NCBI GenBank assembly: GCA_963650165.1
Contig: CAVJKX010000003.1
Coordinates: 72,936 to 136,935 of the forward strand
Direction of reading: 5' to 3'
Origin: F23-B02 sp963650165
Lineage (GTDB): Bacteria > Bacillota > Clostridia > Oscillospirales > Oscillospiraceae
DNA: 64,000 nucleotides
In this document: positions 1 through 7,504 of the stretch, in pieces
How positions within the stretch are numbered: the first letter of the stretch is position 1
Layout: the number at the start of each line of letters is the position of its first letter
Made by a program: the position numbers and the translations under genes
Notes under the pieces: model-generated
Seen by the model: only the letters and a program-made list of their open reading frames with translations
The model's database searches: none
Told to the model about the DNA's origin: nothing

Positions 1-253
1 ACAATATTACCACTATTGGTGACAGAATTCTACTATTTTTCAACAAATTCGGCGCATCGCTTAATAACGACAACCGTAGATTGTGTACATTGCCCATATA
101 ATTTGCCGCGCAAATTGCACAAAAACGCTGTTTTACGTTTGTGCATAACAAGAATGGACGAATATATGCAATTGTGCTAATATCTAAATCGGATAATAAA
201 TTATAAATCGTATCCAAACAAGCGAACGAAGAAAAATGGAAGGGAGAACAAAG
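1..253. other. Non-coding left edge of window
   Basis: No convincing gene is seen. An inverted repeat with arms GCACAAA (117-123) and TTTGTGC (138-144) is present, and AT-rich sequence around 180-220 could hold a promoter for the small ORF at 254, but no clear consensus pair is visible. The prophage integrase is expected further left. Confidence 0.4.
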
Positions 254-367
254 ATGACAGCAAAAGAAGAACGGGAAATACTTATTAGGGAAATCGAACG
301 ACTGCTGAAAGATGCAAACAACCGCGAATTAAATTTTGTATACACTATGCTGCTTAATATGAAGTAA
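254..367 (+). CDS. Small phage protein (37 aa)
   Basis: ATG follows an AGGGAG ribosome site at 241-246. The product is charged at the N-terminus (TAKEERE) and ends in a short amphipathic helix (NFVYTMLLNMK). Very small proteins with a similar layout are common next to repressors in Firmicute prophages, but no function is known to me. An intrinsic terminator follows 14 bases after the stop, so it is probably a one-gene transcript facing the repressor. Confidence 0.55.
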   Translation: MTAKEEREILIREIERLLKDANNRELNFVYTMLLNMK

Positions 368-380
368 ACACGGCAACAAA

Positions 381-413
381 AAGACCGGCCTTTATTGGTC
401 GGTCTCTTTTTTT
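381..413. terminator. Bidirectional intrinsic terminator
   Basis: GACCGGCC (383-390) and GGTCGGTC (397-404) form an 8-bp stem with one G-U pair around a 6-base loop, followed on the + strand by a T run (405-413) and preceded by an A run that serves the - strand. It lies between two convergent genes; the repressor stop codon (392-394) is inside the loop. Confidence 0.8.
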
Positions 414-790
414 ATATTTTCGACTTCGGCTGCGAGTTCAAGCAGCTTTTTTTCAAACAGTGCCCATTCGTCCGGCGTTGTCCGCGCAAGCACTGTTACA
501 AACGCCTGCTGTATTGGCGATCCGCTTTTTAATACGCTGCCGAGAAAATCGGTTATTTCATCGCTTCGTTTTTTTGGCACGAACGGTTCACCGATGCCAG
601 AACGTAGCCAGCCTTCATCTACATTAAATTCACGGCTTATATCTTTTATAGTTCTATCACCCGGTATACGTCCACCAGTTTCAACAAGACTTATAAAATT
701 TTTTGAAAGCCCGATCTTTTCTGCGAATTCGGTTTGTGACAATCCCGCGTTCGTTCTTATATAGCGTATGCGGCTATTAATGTCATTCAT
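392..790 (-). CDS. XRE-family phage repressor
   Basis: 132-aa DNA-binding protein with an N-terminal helix-turn-helix (residues about 5-60, LSQTEFAEKIGLSKNFISLVE) in the lambda-CI/Xre class and the WLRSG-GEPF motif typical of Firmicute prophage repressors. A longer reading frame exists upstream, but the start at 790 is chosen because AAAGGGGGTG lies just before that ATG and the longer version would run through the leftward promoter. No LexA-like peptidase domain is seen. It faces the early operon across three operator-like sites, so it most likely maintains lysogeny. Confidence 0.88.
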   Translation of the reverse strand: MNDINSRIRYIRTNAGLSQTEFAEKIGLSKNFISLVETGGRIPGDRTIKDISREFNVDEGWLRSGIGEPFVPKKRSDEITDFLGSVLKSGSPIQQAFVTVLARTTPDEWALFEKKLLELAAEVENIKKETDQ

Positions 791-815
791 TTTTTCACCC
801 CCTTTGTCTAAATAG

Positions 816-844
816 ATAATATCACGCTTGTCACACTGTGTCAA
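816..844 (-). promoter_or_regulatory. Leftward repressor promoter
   Basis: Read on the - strand: TTGACA (844-839), 17-bp spacer, TATTAT (821-816). An almost perfect sigma-A promoter driving the repressor. The imperfect palindrome TTGTCACACTGTGTCAA (828-844) covers its -35 box, so autoregulation is expected. Confidence 0.82.
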
Positions 845-920
845 ACAAAAATTTTAATTTTTTTATCCTTGATGGTTGACAAGTGGTCAAAATGATGCTA
901 TATTAGTCACACAGGGTCAA
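828..920. promoter_or_regulatory. Three operator-like sites of the lysogeny switch
   Basis: Three related imperfect palindromes built on TTGAC/GTCAA half-sites: 828-844, 876-890 and 904-920. Their positions over the leftward -35, the rightward -35 and the rightward start point fit a repressor that shuts early genes and tunes its own synthesis, as in lambdoid switches. Site assignment is from sequence symmetry only. Confidence 0.72.
876..904 (+). promoter_or_regulatory. Rightward early promoter
   Basis: TTGACA (876-881), 17-bp spacer, TATATT (899-904). A strong sigma-A promoter for the early operon beginning at 955. TTGACAAGTGGTCAA (876-890) overlaps its -35 and TAGTCACACAGGGTCAA (904-920) overlaps the start point. 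Confidence 0.85.
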
Positions 921-954
921 ACAGCCACAACACACAAAGGGGGGGGGTGAAAAC

Positions 955-1104
955 ATGAGTGAAAAAGAAAAACAGACCATTAAGACGATGGCAGACATCT
1001 TCGATAAGCTGCCCGCAGACAAGCAGCAGTATTTCAACGGTTACGCAAACGGCGTAGCAGATATGGTAGCGGCACAGGCCGAGAAGAACGAGAAAGGAGA
1101 ATAA
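955..1104 (+). CDS. Small early phage protein (49 aa)
   Basis: First gene of the rightward early operon, with the strong ribosome site AAAGGGGGGGGGTGA. The product contains FDKLPADKQQYFNGYANGV, a pattern seen in small proteins that sit at the cro position of many Firmicute prophages. No helix-turn-helix is obvious. It ends one base before the next gene. Function unknown; a regulatory role is possible from position only. Confidence 0.65.
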   Translation: MSEKEKQTIKTMADIFDKLPADKQQYFNGYANGVADMVAAQAEKNEKGE

Positions 1105-1105
1105 G

Positions 1106-1348
1106 ATGCCGAGAACGCGGCTTGACAAGGTACAGCGAGACCCACTAAAAGAGCTTGTGTTGGGCAGAAAAAGTGCAATGAAGCTAAGCGAGGTCAAGCT
1201 TGCTGCCAAAATGGGCATAAGCGTAGGACGTTACCGTTCGATGATGGGCGGAGCGTCGGATGCCTGGAAGATCGGCGAGGTCAAAGCGCTGTCAAAGGCG
1301 CTGGATGTGCCGATAGACGAAATGAGGGCGCTTGTAGGCAAGTGCTGA
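1106..1348 (+). CDS. Small helix-turn-helix-like protein
   Basis: 80-aa basic protein. The segment LAAKMGISVGRYRSMM followed by ALSKALDVPIDEM resembles a degenerate Xre/Cro-type helix-turn-helix. It lies directly after the first early gene, the usual Cro position, with GAAAGGAGAATAAG as ribosome site. It may be the antirepressor-side regulator, but the fold call is from a short pattern. Confidence 0.65.
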   Translation: MPRTRLDKVQRDPLKELVLGRKSAMKLSEVKLAAKMGISVGRYRSMMGGASDAWKIGEVKALSKALDVPIDEMRALVGKC

Positions 1349-1364
1349 AAGGGGAAAAGGACAA

Positions 1365-1502
1365 ATGATACTTTTGTGGTTCTGCATGGCAGTAATGGGC
1401 GTTGTGCTGACCATCGGCGGCATAATTTCCGCTATGGTGTGGTTTGCCAACAAGGCCGAAGAGGAGTGCGCCAAACGGCGCGGAAGATACACATTCAAGT
1501 AA
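1365..1502 (+). CDS. Small membrane protein (45 aa)
   Basis: ATG follows AAAGGGGAAAAGG. Residues about 3-28 form one hydrophobic helix (WFCMAVMGVVLTIGGIISAM) followed by a basic, charged tail. No family recognised. It could be a small superinfection or signalling peptide, but nothing beyond the membrane segment supports a role. Confidence 0.6.
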   Translation: MILLWFCMAVMGVVLTIGGIISAMVWFANKAEEECAKRRGRYTFK

Positions 1503-1514
1503 GGAGACACAACA

Positions 1515-2042
1515 ATGAACAATCTATATTGGGTAGACAACAAGATCATGAAGCTGTATGACCGCTTCACAGATCCCGAAACCGGCGAGCTGTGCGACTG
1601 GAAAGACGCAGAGACCGGCGAGGTCATAGCACCGGCAGAGGACTTCTGTAAGCAGCTCGCGGCACTCGACATGGAGCGCAGGGACGTTATCGAAAACCTG
1701 CTGCTGGGCTACAAGAACAATGCAGCAGAGGCAGAGGCCATCAAGGCCGAGACAAAGCGCCTGACGGCGCGTATGAAGGCCTGCGAGAGGCAGGCAGAGC
1801 GCTACAAGGCTGCGGCTGAGGATGCGCTGGGCGGCGAGAAGTTTTCGACCGCAAGGGTCGCGGCGACGTGGCGCAAAAGCACCATAGCGGCAAGCGACGA
1901 TGAGAGCATCGCCCCCGACGAGTACATGAAGGTCACGGTAACGAAGAAACCGGACAAGAATGCAATCAAGGCCGCTATCAAAAACGGCGCAGAGGTTTCC
2001 GGCTGGCGTTTGGCCGAAAACATGACCATGAGCGTGAAGTGA
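1515..2042 (+). CDS. Siphovirus Gp157-like protein
   Basis: 175 aa. An N-terminal acidic region (about 1-60), a central coiled coil rich in Ala/Glu/Lys (about 65-115), and a C-terminal part containing ATWRKS and ADEYM-like motifs match the Gp157 family of phage proteins found at the head of recombination modules. The family's biochemical role is not settled; a link to phage resistance has been suggested for Streptococcus phages. Ribosome site AAGGAG; the next gene begins 8 bases after its stop. Confidence 0.78.
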   Translation: MNNLYWVDNKIMKLYDRFTDPETGELCDWKDAETGEVIAPAEDFCKQLAALDMERRDVIENLLLGYKNNAAEAEAIKAETKRLTARMKACERQAERYKAAAEDALGGEKFSTARVAATWRKSTIAASDDESIAPDEYMKVTVTKKPDKNAIKAAIKNGAEVSGWRLAENMTMSVK

Positions 2043-2050
2043 GGTGCGGC

Positions 2051-2695
2051 ATGGATAATATGACTTTTTACGACTACGGCCGCAAGGTGCCGGAGTGTGC
2101 GCTCAAGCCCATCAAGGGCGGCAGGCTCAGCGGCATGAGCGATATAAATCCCATGTGGCGTATCAAGACGCTTACCGAGCTGTTCGGACCGTGCGGCATC
2201 GGCTGGTGGTACGACATTATCGACAAGCGCCTTGAGCACGATCCAATAACCAAGCAGACTGCGGCGTTTGTGGAGATCAAGCTACACTACAAAGACCCTG
2301 AGACGGGCGCGGAAAGTCACGGCATCCCCGGTCTGGGCGGCGCAAGCTTTGTAGCGCAGGAGCGCGGCGGCGCGTATATGTCAGATGAGGCGGAAAAGAT
2401 GGCCTTAACGGATGCGATAAGCGTTGCGGCAAAGGCGCTGGGCATTGCAGCCGACGTGTACTTTGCAAAGGACAGAACGAAGTACGACACCGAACCGCAG
2501 GAGCTGCCGCCCAAGCCGAAGGACGAGCCGAAGAAACCCGCGATAAGTCTCAAATGCGAGGAATGCGGCATGTTTATCGAGGACTACATAGCGCAGGACG
2601 GCTCAAAGACGAGCGCTTTGAAGATAGCAAAGCTTACACAGCGCAACACCGGCAAATGCCTCTGCAAAAGCTGCTATGAGGGCTGGAAGCGATGA
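2051..2695 (+). CDS. Rad52/Sak-like single-strand annealing protein
   Basis: 214 aa. Residues about 20-140 carry GPCGIGWWYDI, a beta-rich stretch and the helix ALTDAISVAAKALGIAADVY, features of phage Sak/Rad52-type annealing proteins. The C-terminus has a zinc-ribbon-like CEECG...CKSC pair (about residues 173-210). GTG at 2039 is an alternative start, but GAGGTG before ATG 2051 is preferred. With the NinB-like protein, HNH-like protein and SSB it forms a recombination module. The exact superfamily needs profile search. Confidence 0.72.
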   Translation: MDNMTFYDYGRKVPECALKPIKGGRLSGMSDINPMWRIKTLTELFGPCGIGWWYDIIDKRLEHDPITKQTAAFVEIKLHYKDPETGAESHGIPGLGGASFVAQERGGAYMSDEAEKMALTDAISVAAKALGIAADVYFAKDRTKYDTEPQELPPKPKDEPKKPAISLKCEECGMFIEDYIAQDGSKTSALKIAKLTQRNTGKCLCKSCYEGWKR

Positions 2696-3216
2696 AGGCC
2701 ACGTTACACGATCTGAGCTTCACGATGGACGGTGCACAGGTGATATCCTTCCGCACGGCGGAGGACTGCCGGGCACTGTATGAACAGCTCAAAGGCCGTG
2801 AACTGACGGTGACCGCGAAGAAATTCCACAAGGCGCGGTCACTGAACGCAAACGCCTATGCATGGGTGCTGCTCGATCAGCTTGCCGAGAAGATGCACAC
2901 GGCAAAAGAAAGCCTTTACAGAGGCTATGTGCGCAACATCGGCGGCAACAACGATAATCTGCTCATGAGCGACGAGGCCGCAGGGCGCTTCTGCATCGCG
3001 TGGCAGAGCTACGGCTTGGGCTGGGTAACGGATGTCAAGCCAAGCGGCGCAAAGGGCATGAGCTTAGTTACGGCCTACTACGGCAGCAGCACATACGACA
3101 CGGCGCAGATGGCGCGGCTAATAGACCTTATCGTGCAGGACTGCCGGAACGTCGGGATAGAGACGAAAGACCCGAACGACATTGAAAGCATGCTGGAGGC
3201 GTGGGATGGCAGATAG
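2692..3216 (+). CDS. NinB-like recombination protein
   Basis: 174 aa. The motif RSLNANAYAWVLLDQLAEKM, the central NNDN/MSDEA region and a C-terminal MARLIDLIVQDC helix resemble the lambda NinB (Orf) group, proteins that bind SSB-coated single-stranded DNA and help load annealing proteins. It overlaps the annealing gene by 4 bases and lies two genes before ssb, which suits that role. Confidence 0.65.
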   Translation: MKATLHDLSFTMDGAQVISFRTAEDCRALYEQLKGRELTVTAKKFHKARSLNANAYAWVLLDQLAEKMHTAKESLYRGYVRNIGGNNDNLLMSDEAAGRFCIAWQSYGLGWVTDVKPSGAKGMSLVTAYYGSSTYDTAQMARLIDLIVQDCRNVGIETKDPNDIESMLEAWDGR

Positions 3217-3484
3217 CATCATGCAGAGCGAAAAGGCCTGCTTTATCACCGGCAGCACAACAGGGCTGCACAAGCACCATGTGTGGGGAGCTGGGCGACG
3301 CAAAGCCGCCGACGAGTGGGGCTGCTGGGTGTGGCTGCGGTACGACTGGCACAACGGCGCAAGCTACGGAGTGCATTTTAATCACGATCTTGACACAAGG
3401 CTCAAGCGGCAGTGCCAGGAGCAATTTGAAGGACTGTACGGACACGATAAATTCATGGAAGTGTTCGGCAAATCATGGTTATAA
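3206..3484 (+). CDS. HNH-like/zinc-binding phage protein
   Basis: 92 aa; start ATG 3206 overlaps the preceding stop. The order CFITGSTTGLHKHHVWGAG, YDWHNG, GVHFNHDLD and FGKSWL matches a frequent small phage protein with an HNH-nuclease-like arrangement of His and Cys. Here the first CxxC is incomplete (CFIT), so metal binding may differ from relatives. Role probably in recombination or repair, from its location. Confidence 0.6.
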   Translation: MADSIMQSEKACFITGSTTGLHKHHVWGAGRRKAADEWGCWVWLRYDWHNGASYGVHFNHDLDTRLKRQCQEQFEGLYGHDKFMEVFGKSWL

Positions 3485-3496
3485 GGAGAAAAGACA

Positions 3497-3895
3497 ATGT
3501 TGAATGCAGTGACAATCGCAGGGCGGCTCACAAAGACGCCTGAGACGAGATACACCAGAACGAATATCCCTGTTGCATCGTGGTCTGTAGCCTGTCAGAG
3601 GGACTATGCAGGCGCGGAGGGCGGACAGCCCAAGACAGACTTTATCATGTGCGAGGCATGGCGCGGCACGGCGGAGTTCGTCGGCAAATACTTCGGCACC
3701 GGCGACATGATCATCGTGCAGGGCAGACTGCAAATAGATGAGTGGACGGACAACGAGGGCAAGCGCCGCGTGACAAACAAGGTAGTTGCCGAACATGTCT
3801 ACTTCGGCGGCAGCAAACGCAGCAATCAGGTTGCGGACATAAGCGCCGCAGACTTCGAGGAGCTGGACGAGAGCGGCGACAATTTGCCGTTCTGA
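3497..3895 (+). CDS. ssb: Single-stranded DNA-binding protein
   Basis: 132 aa. Typical OB-fold start (MLNAVTIAGRLTKTPETRYT), the conserved WRGTAEFVGKYFGTGDMIIV core, and an acidic tail ending DNLPF, the tip used to recruit recombination and replication partners. Length is short for SSB, as is usual for phage copies. Ribosome site AAGGAG. It coats single-stranded DNA during phage replication and recombination. Confidence 0.93.
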   Translation: MLNAVTIAGRLTKTPETRYTRTNIPVASWSVACQRDYAGAEGGQPKTDFIMCEAWRGTAEFVGKYFGTGDMIIVQGRLQIDEWTDNEGKRRVTNKVVAEHVYFGGSKRSNQVADISAADFEELDESGDNLPF

Positions 3896-3911
3896 GGTGT
3901 GGGTGTAGGTA

Positions 3912-4649
3912 ATGGCAAAAAAATATGTCAAGGCCTATTTCGATTGGATCGAGCAAATGTCAGCCCTGTCAGATGCTGAAAAAGGACGGCTATTTACCGC
4001 CATACTTGAATATGCGCGGTCAGGTCGTGAACCTGAAAACAGCGGACGGGAAGGGCTTGTGTTTCCGACATTCAAGGCGACATTAGACCGAGAAGCTAAA
4101 ACTGCTGCTATTAACGCTGAAAACGGTGCCAAAGGCGGCAGACCAGCAAAACCGGATAAAACCGAAAATAACCGAACCGAACCGACAGAAACCGAAAATA
4201 ACCGAACGAAAGCGAAAGAAACCGAGCAAAAGCCTACTAATAACACAAGACATAAGACACAAGACACAATGACACAAGACATAGGACAAAAGACACAAGA
4301 CAATAGCGCGCGTACGCGCAATGCTGACGCATTTGCCGCTTTCGCGGCGGGTGATGAGGAGCTTTTGTCAGTCTTGAAAGAGTTTGAAAAGATGCGCAAG
4401 AGCATCAAAAAGCCGCTTACAGACGGCGCAAAGGAGCGCTTGACCGCAAAGCTGAAAGCCGATTTTGCTCCTGAGCTCTGGAAACCGATACTGCTGCAAA
4501 GCATTGATAAGTGCTGGCGGGACATTTACCCGCTCAAGGAGCGCGAGATGCAGCAGCGCGGCGTGATAGAGCACACGGAAAGAGCAAGCTCCGATCAGCT
4601 CGAGCAGCTCAAAGCAGTGTACGCAAAAGTGAAAGGGGAACAAACATGA
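3912..4649 (+). CDS. DUF6291-type phage replication protein
   Basis: 245 aa. The N-terminal 60 residues (KKYVKAYFDWIEQMSALSDA, then FPTFKATLDRE) match the DUF6291 domain found in phage replication-initiation modules. A long, low-complexity Thr/Lys/Gln/Asn linker (about 75-135) is encoded by repetitive DNA (4150-4305). The C-terminal helices (about 145-240) may bind replication partners. No helicase or loader is seen nearby, so it probably recruits the host replisome; that is inference. Confidence 0.65.
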   Translation: MAKKYVKAYFDWIEQMSALSDAEKGRLFTAILEYARSGREPENSGREGLVFPTFKATLDREAKTAAINAENGAKGGRPAKPDKTENNRTEPTETENNRTKAKETEQKPTNNTRHKTQDTMTQDIGQKTQDNSARTRNADAFAAFAAGDEELLSVLKEFEKMRKSIKKPLTDGAKERLTAKLKADFAPELWKPILLQSIDKCWRDIYPLKEREMQQRGVIEHTERASSDQLEQLKAVYAKVKGEQT

Positions 4650-5569
4650 AAGAGATAATCTGCACAACACAGGCAGAGCTTGATGCCGTAGCCGCAGATT
4701 TTGACGGCAGGGTAATTATCAAATTCGGCACGCCGGATAATCGTGCGGCAGTAAGCAGGCGGTTTAAAATGCCTGTCGTAGCGCGTGACAACAGCAGCGT
4801 CGTAGCGTGGAACAACAGCAGCGTCGAGGCGCGTGACAACAGCAGCGTCGAGGCGTGGGGCAACAGCAGCGTCGAGGCGCTGGACAACAGCTCCGTCATA
4901 GCGTATGGCAACAGCAGCGTCGTAGCGCGGAACACCAGCAGCGTCGTAGCGTATGGCAACAGCAGCGTCACAGCGTGGGGCAACAGCAGCGTCGTAGCGT
5001 ATGGCAACAGCAGCGTCGTAGCGTGGGACAACAGCAGCGTCGTAGCGCGTGACAACAGCAGCGTCGAGGCGTGGGACAACAGTCAAATCGTAGACGCTGC
5101 GCGAAAGAACAATATCAAGGTCAGCGGCAATGCTCGTATAGTTTACAATCCCTCAAACATTGAGGAATACATAGACTTCTACGGGCTGGACGCGACCGGC
5201 ACAACAGTCAAGCTGTACAAAGCCGTGCGTTTCTGCGCCGGCGCATATCGCGCAGACTACGACGATAGCTTTATCTACACCATCGGCGACATTGTCACAC
5301 CCGATAACGGTTTTTCCGACGATGCATCAGAAACTTGCGGTGCGGGTATTCACCTTGCGCACAAGGCGTGGGCGGTCAAATACGGTGCAGGCTGGCCCGA
5401 TCTCACTATACTCGAATGCGAATGCGAAAAAACCGATGTGCTTGTGCCGCTGTATGGCGACGGCAAGGTCAGGGCGCGTAAGGCAAAGGTGCTGCGCGAG
5501 GTGCCGCTTGAAGAGTGCGGCTTGTACGGCAAAATGCTTGCGAAAAGGCGGGCGAACAATGAAACGTGA
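4646..5569 (+). CDS. Octapeptide-repeat protein with DUF7666-like C-terminus
   Basis: 307 aa; ATG 4646 follows AAAGGGG. Residues 44-147 are 13 tandem octapeptides of consensus VxAxxNSS, predicted to form a regular beta-solenoid with stacked Asn-Ser rungs. The C-terminal part (about 165-300), with YKAVRF, GDIV, CGAGIHLAHKAWAV and KVRARKAKVLREV, resembles the DUF7666 domain of gut-phage proteins. A similar solenoid appears in bactofilin-like and adhesin proteins, but no partner is known. It sits in the early, non-structural region, so it is probably an intracellular factor rather than a tail fibre. Confidence 0.75.
   Translation: MKEIICTTQAELDAVAADFDGRVIIKFGTPDNRAAVSRRFKMPVVARDNSSVVAWNNSSVEARDNSSVEAWGNSSVEALDNSSVIAYGNSSVVARNTSSVVAYGNSSVTAWGNSSVVAYGNSSVVAWDNSSVVARDNSSVEAWDNSQIVDAARKNNIKVSGNARIVYNPSNIEEYIDFYGLDATGTTVKLYKAVRFCAGAYRADYDDSFIYTIGDIVTPDNGFSDDASETCGAGIHLAHKAWAVKYGAGWPDLTILECECEKTDVLVPLYGDGKVRARKAKVLREVPLEECGLYGKMLAKRRANNET
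4775..5086 (+). repeat. Thirteen 24-bp in-frame tandem repeats
   Basis: Units of the form GTCGTAGCGNNNGNCAACAGCAGC, each encoding VxAxxNSS. Between units the second residue (V/E/T/I) and the fourth and fifth positions vary, while the NSS codons AAC AGC AGC are nearly fixed. Units are whole multiples of three bases, so copy-number change would keep the frame. Confidence 0.92.
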
Positions 5570-6074
5570 CAGCTTGATAATCGCTTACGCCGCGCTGCTG
5601 CTGTGCTTTCTCGGCCTAATGATAGCGCTCGCTCAGAGCGCGGCACGGGCGGAGACGCCGGAGGCCATAGCACCGCCGGTGAACACCGAGGGACTGTGCG
5701 TGGTCGAGGTTGCAGAGCCGGTGTATGAGCTGTACTTCACCGAGGCCGACGTAACGGCAATGGCGCAGATGCTGTACGGCGAGGCGCGGGGCTGTGAGCT
5801 TTTAAATCAGCAGCAGGCCGTCTGGTGCGTACTCAACCGCGTGGACGATGCACGTTTTCCCGACACCATCATCGGCGTGTTATCTCAGCCGCACCAGTTT
5901 CACGGCTACAGTCAGGGCTTTCCCGTGTGGAAGAATTTGTGCGAGATAGCGAGAGACGTTATGACGCGCTGGAGCATGGAAAAGCAGGGCGCGGATGTGG
6001 TAAGGGAGCTGCCGGAGACGTACTGCTGGTTTACGGGATTTAACGGTAGTAACCACTTCCGGGAGGTGTACTGA
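5559..6074 (+). CDS. SleB-like cell wall hydrolase with N-terminal membrane anchor
   Basis: 171 aa. Residues 5-26 are a hydrophobic signal or anchor; residues about 60-165 match the Hydrolase_2/SleB catalytic domain: MLYGEARG (likely catalytic Glu76), AVWCVLNRVD, FPDTIIGVLSQPHQF and a Trp-rich C-terminus. The family cleaves the glycan strand of peptidoglycan. Its place in the early operon between the repeat protein and a methylase is odd, because the phage has a separate amidase in its lysis block. The start overlaps the previous gene. Confidence 0.78.
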   Translation: MKRDSLIIAYAALLLCFLGLMIALAQSAARAETPEAIAPPVNTEGLCVVEVAEPVYELYFTEADVTAMAQMLYGEARGCELLNQQQAVWCVLNRVDDARFPDTIIGVLSQPHQFHGYSQGFPVWKNLCEIARDVMTRWSMEKQGADVVRELPETYCWFTGFNGSNHFREVY

Positions 6075-6890
6075 GTGCCTAAATGCGAGATTTACCACGA
6101 TAATTTTCAGAACTTCAAAAAGTACAACATCCCTAAAGCACAACTCGTAATCGCGGATATACCTTACAACATTGGGGCGGATGCCTACGGCAGTAATCCC
6201 AGCTGGTATAACGGCGGGGACAACAAAAACGGCGAGAGCAAGCTTGCAAAGAAATCGTTTTTCAACAGCGACGGTTATTTCAAGATTGCGGAATACATGC
6301 ACTTTTGCAGCCGCCTGTTGAAGCCTGAGCCGAAAGAAAAAGGAAAAGCACCGGCAATGATCGTGTTCTGCGCGTTTGACCAGATGCAGACCGTAACCGA
6401 GTACGGGAAAAAATACGGGTTTAACAATTCATTCCCCCTGTTTTTCTGCAAAAACTATTCCGCACAGGTTCTGAAAGCGAATATGCGCATTGTCGGGGCT
6501 ACGGAGTTTGCCGTCGTGCTGTACCGTGATAAGCTGCCGAAGTTTAATAACGGACGGCAGACAGATCCCGAAACGGGTAAGCCAATACGAGGAACAGGGC
6601 ACATGGTGTTTGACTGGTTCGCATGGGAGCGGGACGGCAAAGAGATCCCCAGAATACACCCGACGCAAAAGCCGATAAAAGTGCTGCAAAGACTGATCGA
6701 GATATTCACCGACGAGGGAGACACTGTCATTGATCCGTGCTGCGATTCGGCCTCAACGCTTCGGGCAGCGCGGGATTTAGGCCGGAACGCATACGGCTTT
6801 GAAATCGACAAGAACTTTTACGCCAGAGCGAAAGCGGAAATGTTAGCGCCGCCGGCACAGATAGAAATGGAGGACATACTGAATGACTGA
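6075..6890 (+). CDS. DNA (adenine or N4-cytosine) methylase-like protein
   Basis: 271 aa; GTG start with GGGAGGTG just upstream. Catalytic motif DIPY (about 28-31), the HPTQKP block (about 200-206) and a terminal FxGxG-type block are in the order of beta-class amino-methyltransferases. The SAM-binding motif reads DPCCDSAST instead of the usual DPFxGSGTT, losing both glycines, while GFEID is kept. It may be a divergent active enzyme or a catalytically weakened one. There is no partner restriction gene, so self-DNA protection is the likely role. Confidence 0.75.
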   Translation: MPKCEIYHDNFQNFKKYNIPKAQLVIADIPYNIGADAYGSNPSWYNGGDNKNGESKLAKKSFFNSDGYFKIAEYMHFCSRLLKPEPKEKGKAPAMIVFCAFDQMQTVTEYGKKYGFNNSFPLFFCKNYSAQVLKANMRIVGATEFAVVLYRDKLPKFNNGRQTDPETGKPIRGTGHMVFDWFAWERDGKEIPRIHPTQKPIKVLQRLIEIFTDEGDTVIDPCCDSASTLRAARDLGRNAYGFEIDKNFYARAKAEMLAPPAQIEMEDILND

Positions 6891-7200
6891 CACTGATCTT
6901 TTAATTCAAGACCTCCGGCGCGAAAACGAGGCGCTGAGGGCAGAGCTTGAGTGGAAGCAAAAAGTGATCGAGCTTGCACAGCGGCACGAGATGCGCTGGA
7001 TAAGCGTGGAGGACGAGCGGCCGCCGATTGACACCAAAGTTGTCGGATGGTGTAAAGACAACCCGTTTTCGCATTTTACATACGAAGTTGTAAGTTGGCA
7101 CGGTGACGGGTGGGTGTTCCCTTATGCACTGCGATATGTGACCAATGTCACGCACTGGATGCCGCTGCCGGAAAAGCCGAAGGAGGATAACAATGGCTGA
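6883..7200 (+). CDS. DUF551-containing phage protein
   Basis: 105 aa. A short N-terminal coiled coil is followed by the DUF551 signature: WISVEDERPP near residue 39 and VTHWMPLPEKP at the C-terminus. DUF551 proteins are abundant in phages and have no established function. Overlaps both neighbours, consistent with one polycistronic early message. Confidence 0.8.
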   Translation: MTDTDLLIQDLRRENEALRAELEWKQKVIELAQRHEMRWISVEDERPPIDTKVVGWCKDNPFSHFTYEVVSWHGDGWVFPYALRYVTNVTHWMPLPEKPKEDNNG

Positions 7201-7504
7201 ATACATAGAGCGCGAAGCGTTGGAAAAAGTGCTGACGGTAGCAGCGGTGAATGACAAAGACAAAAATCGCCGTACATGGGCAAAGGCAATTTGCGTTTTA
7301 CATGATATGCCCGCTACTGACGTTGCGCCGGTGGTGCATGGTGAATGGATTCCTGTCTCTGATGGCGATATGGCTGAGTGCAGCGAATGTGGCGAAAACT
7401 ATGACGTGGGAGACGGCTACGGAATGGCGGCATTTGAGTTGTTTCGGAAATACTACAGATACTGCCCCAACTGCGGCGCAAAGATGGACGAGGTGAGCGA
7501 ATGA
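7193..7504 (+). CDS. Zinc-ribbon phage protein
   Basis: 103 aa; start ATG 7193 after AAGGAGG. N-terminal YIEREALEKVL, a middle PATDVAPVVHGEW motif, then CSECG...YCPNCGAKMD, a two-CxxC zinc ribbon. This arrangement recurs in Firmicute phages but has no assigned function. Translationally coupled to the next gene by a 4-base overlap. Confidence 0.75.
   Translation: MAEYIEREALEKVLTVAAVNDKDKNRRTWAKAICVLHDMPATDVAPVVHGEWIPVSDGDMAECSECGENYDVGDGYGMAAFELFRKYYRYCPNCGAKMDEVSE

Noticed and set aside
4775..5086. CRISPR-like array of 24-bp repeats
   Set aside because: The repeats are contiguous with no equal-length spacers, keep one open reading frame and encode a regular peptide unit.
4595..5086. Two long open frames on the minus strand over the repeat region (163 and 156 residues)
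   Set aside because: They arise because the 24-bp repeats lack stops in all frames; no ribosome site, repetitive meaningless product.
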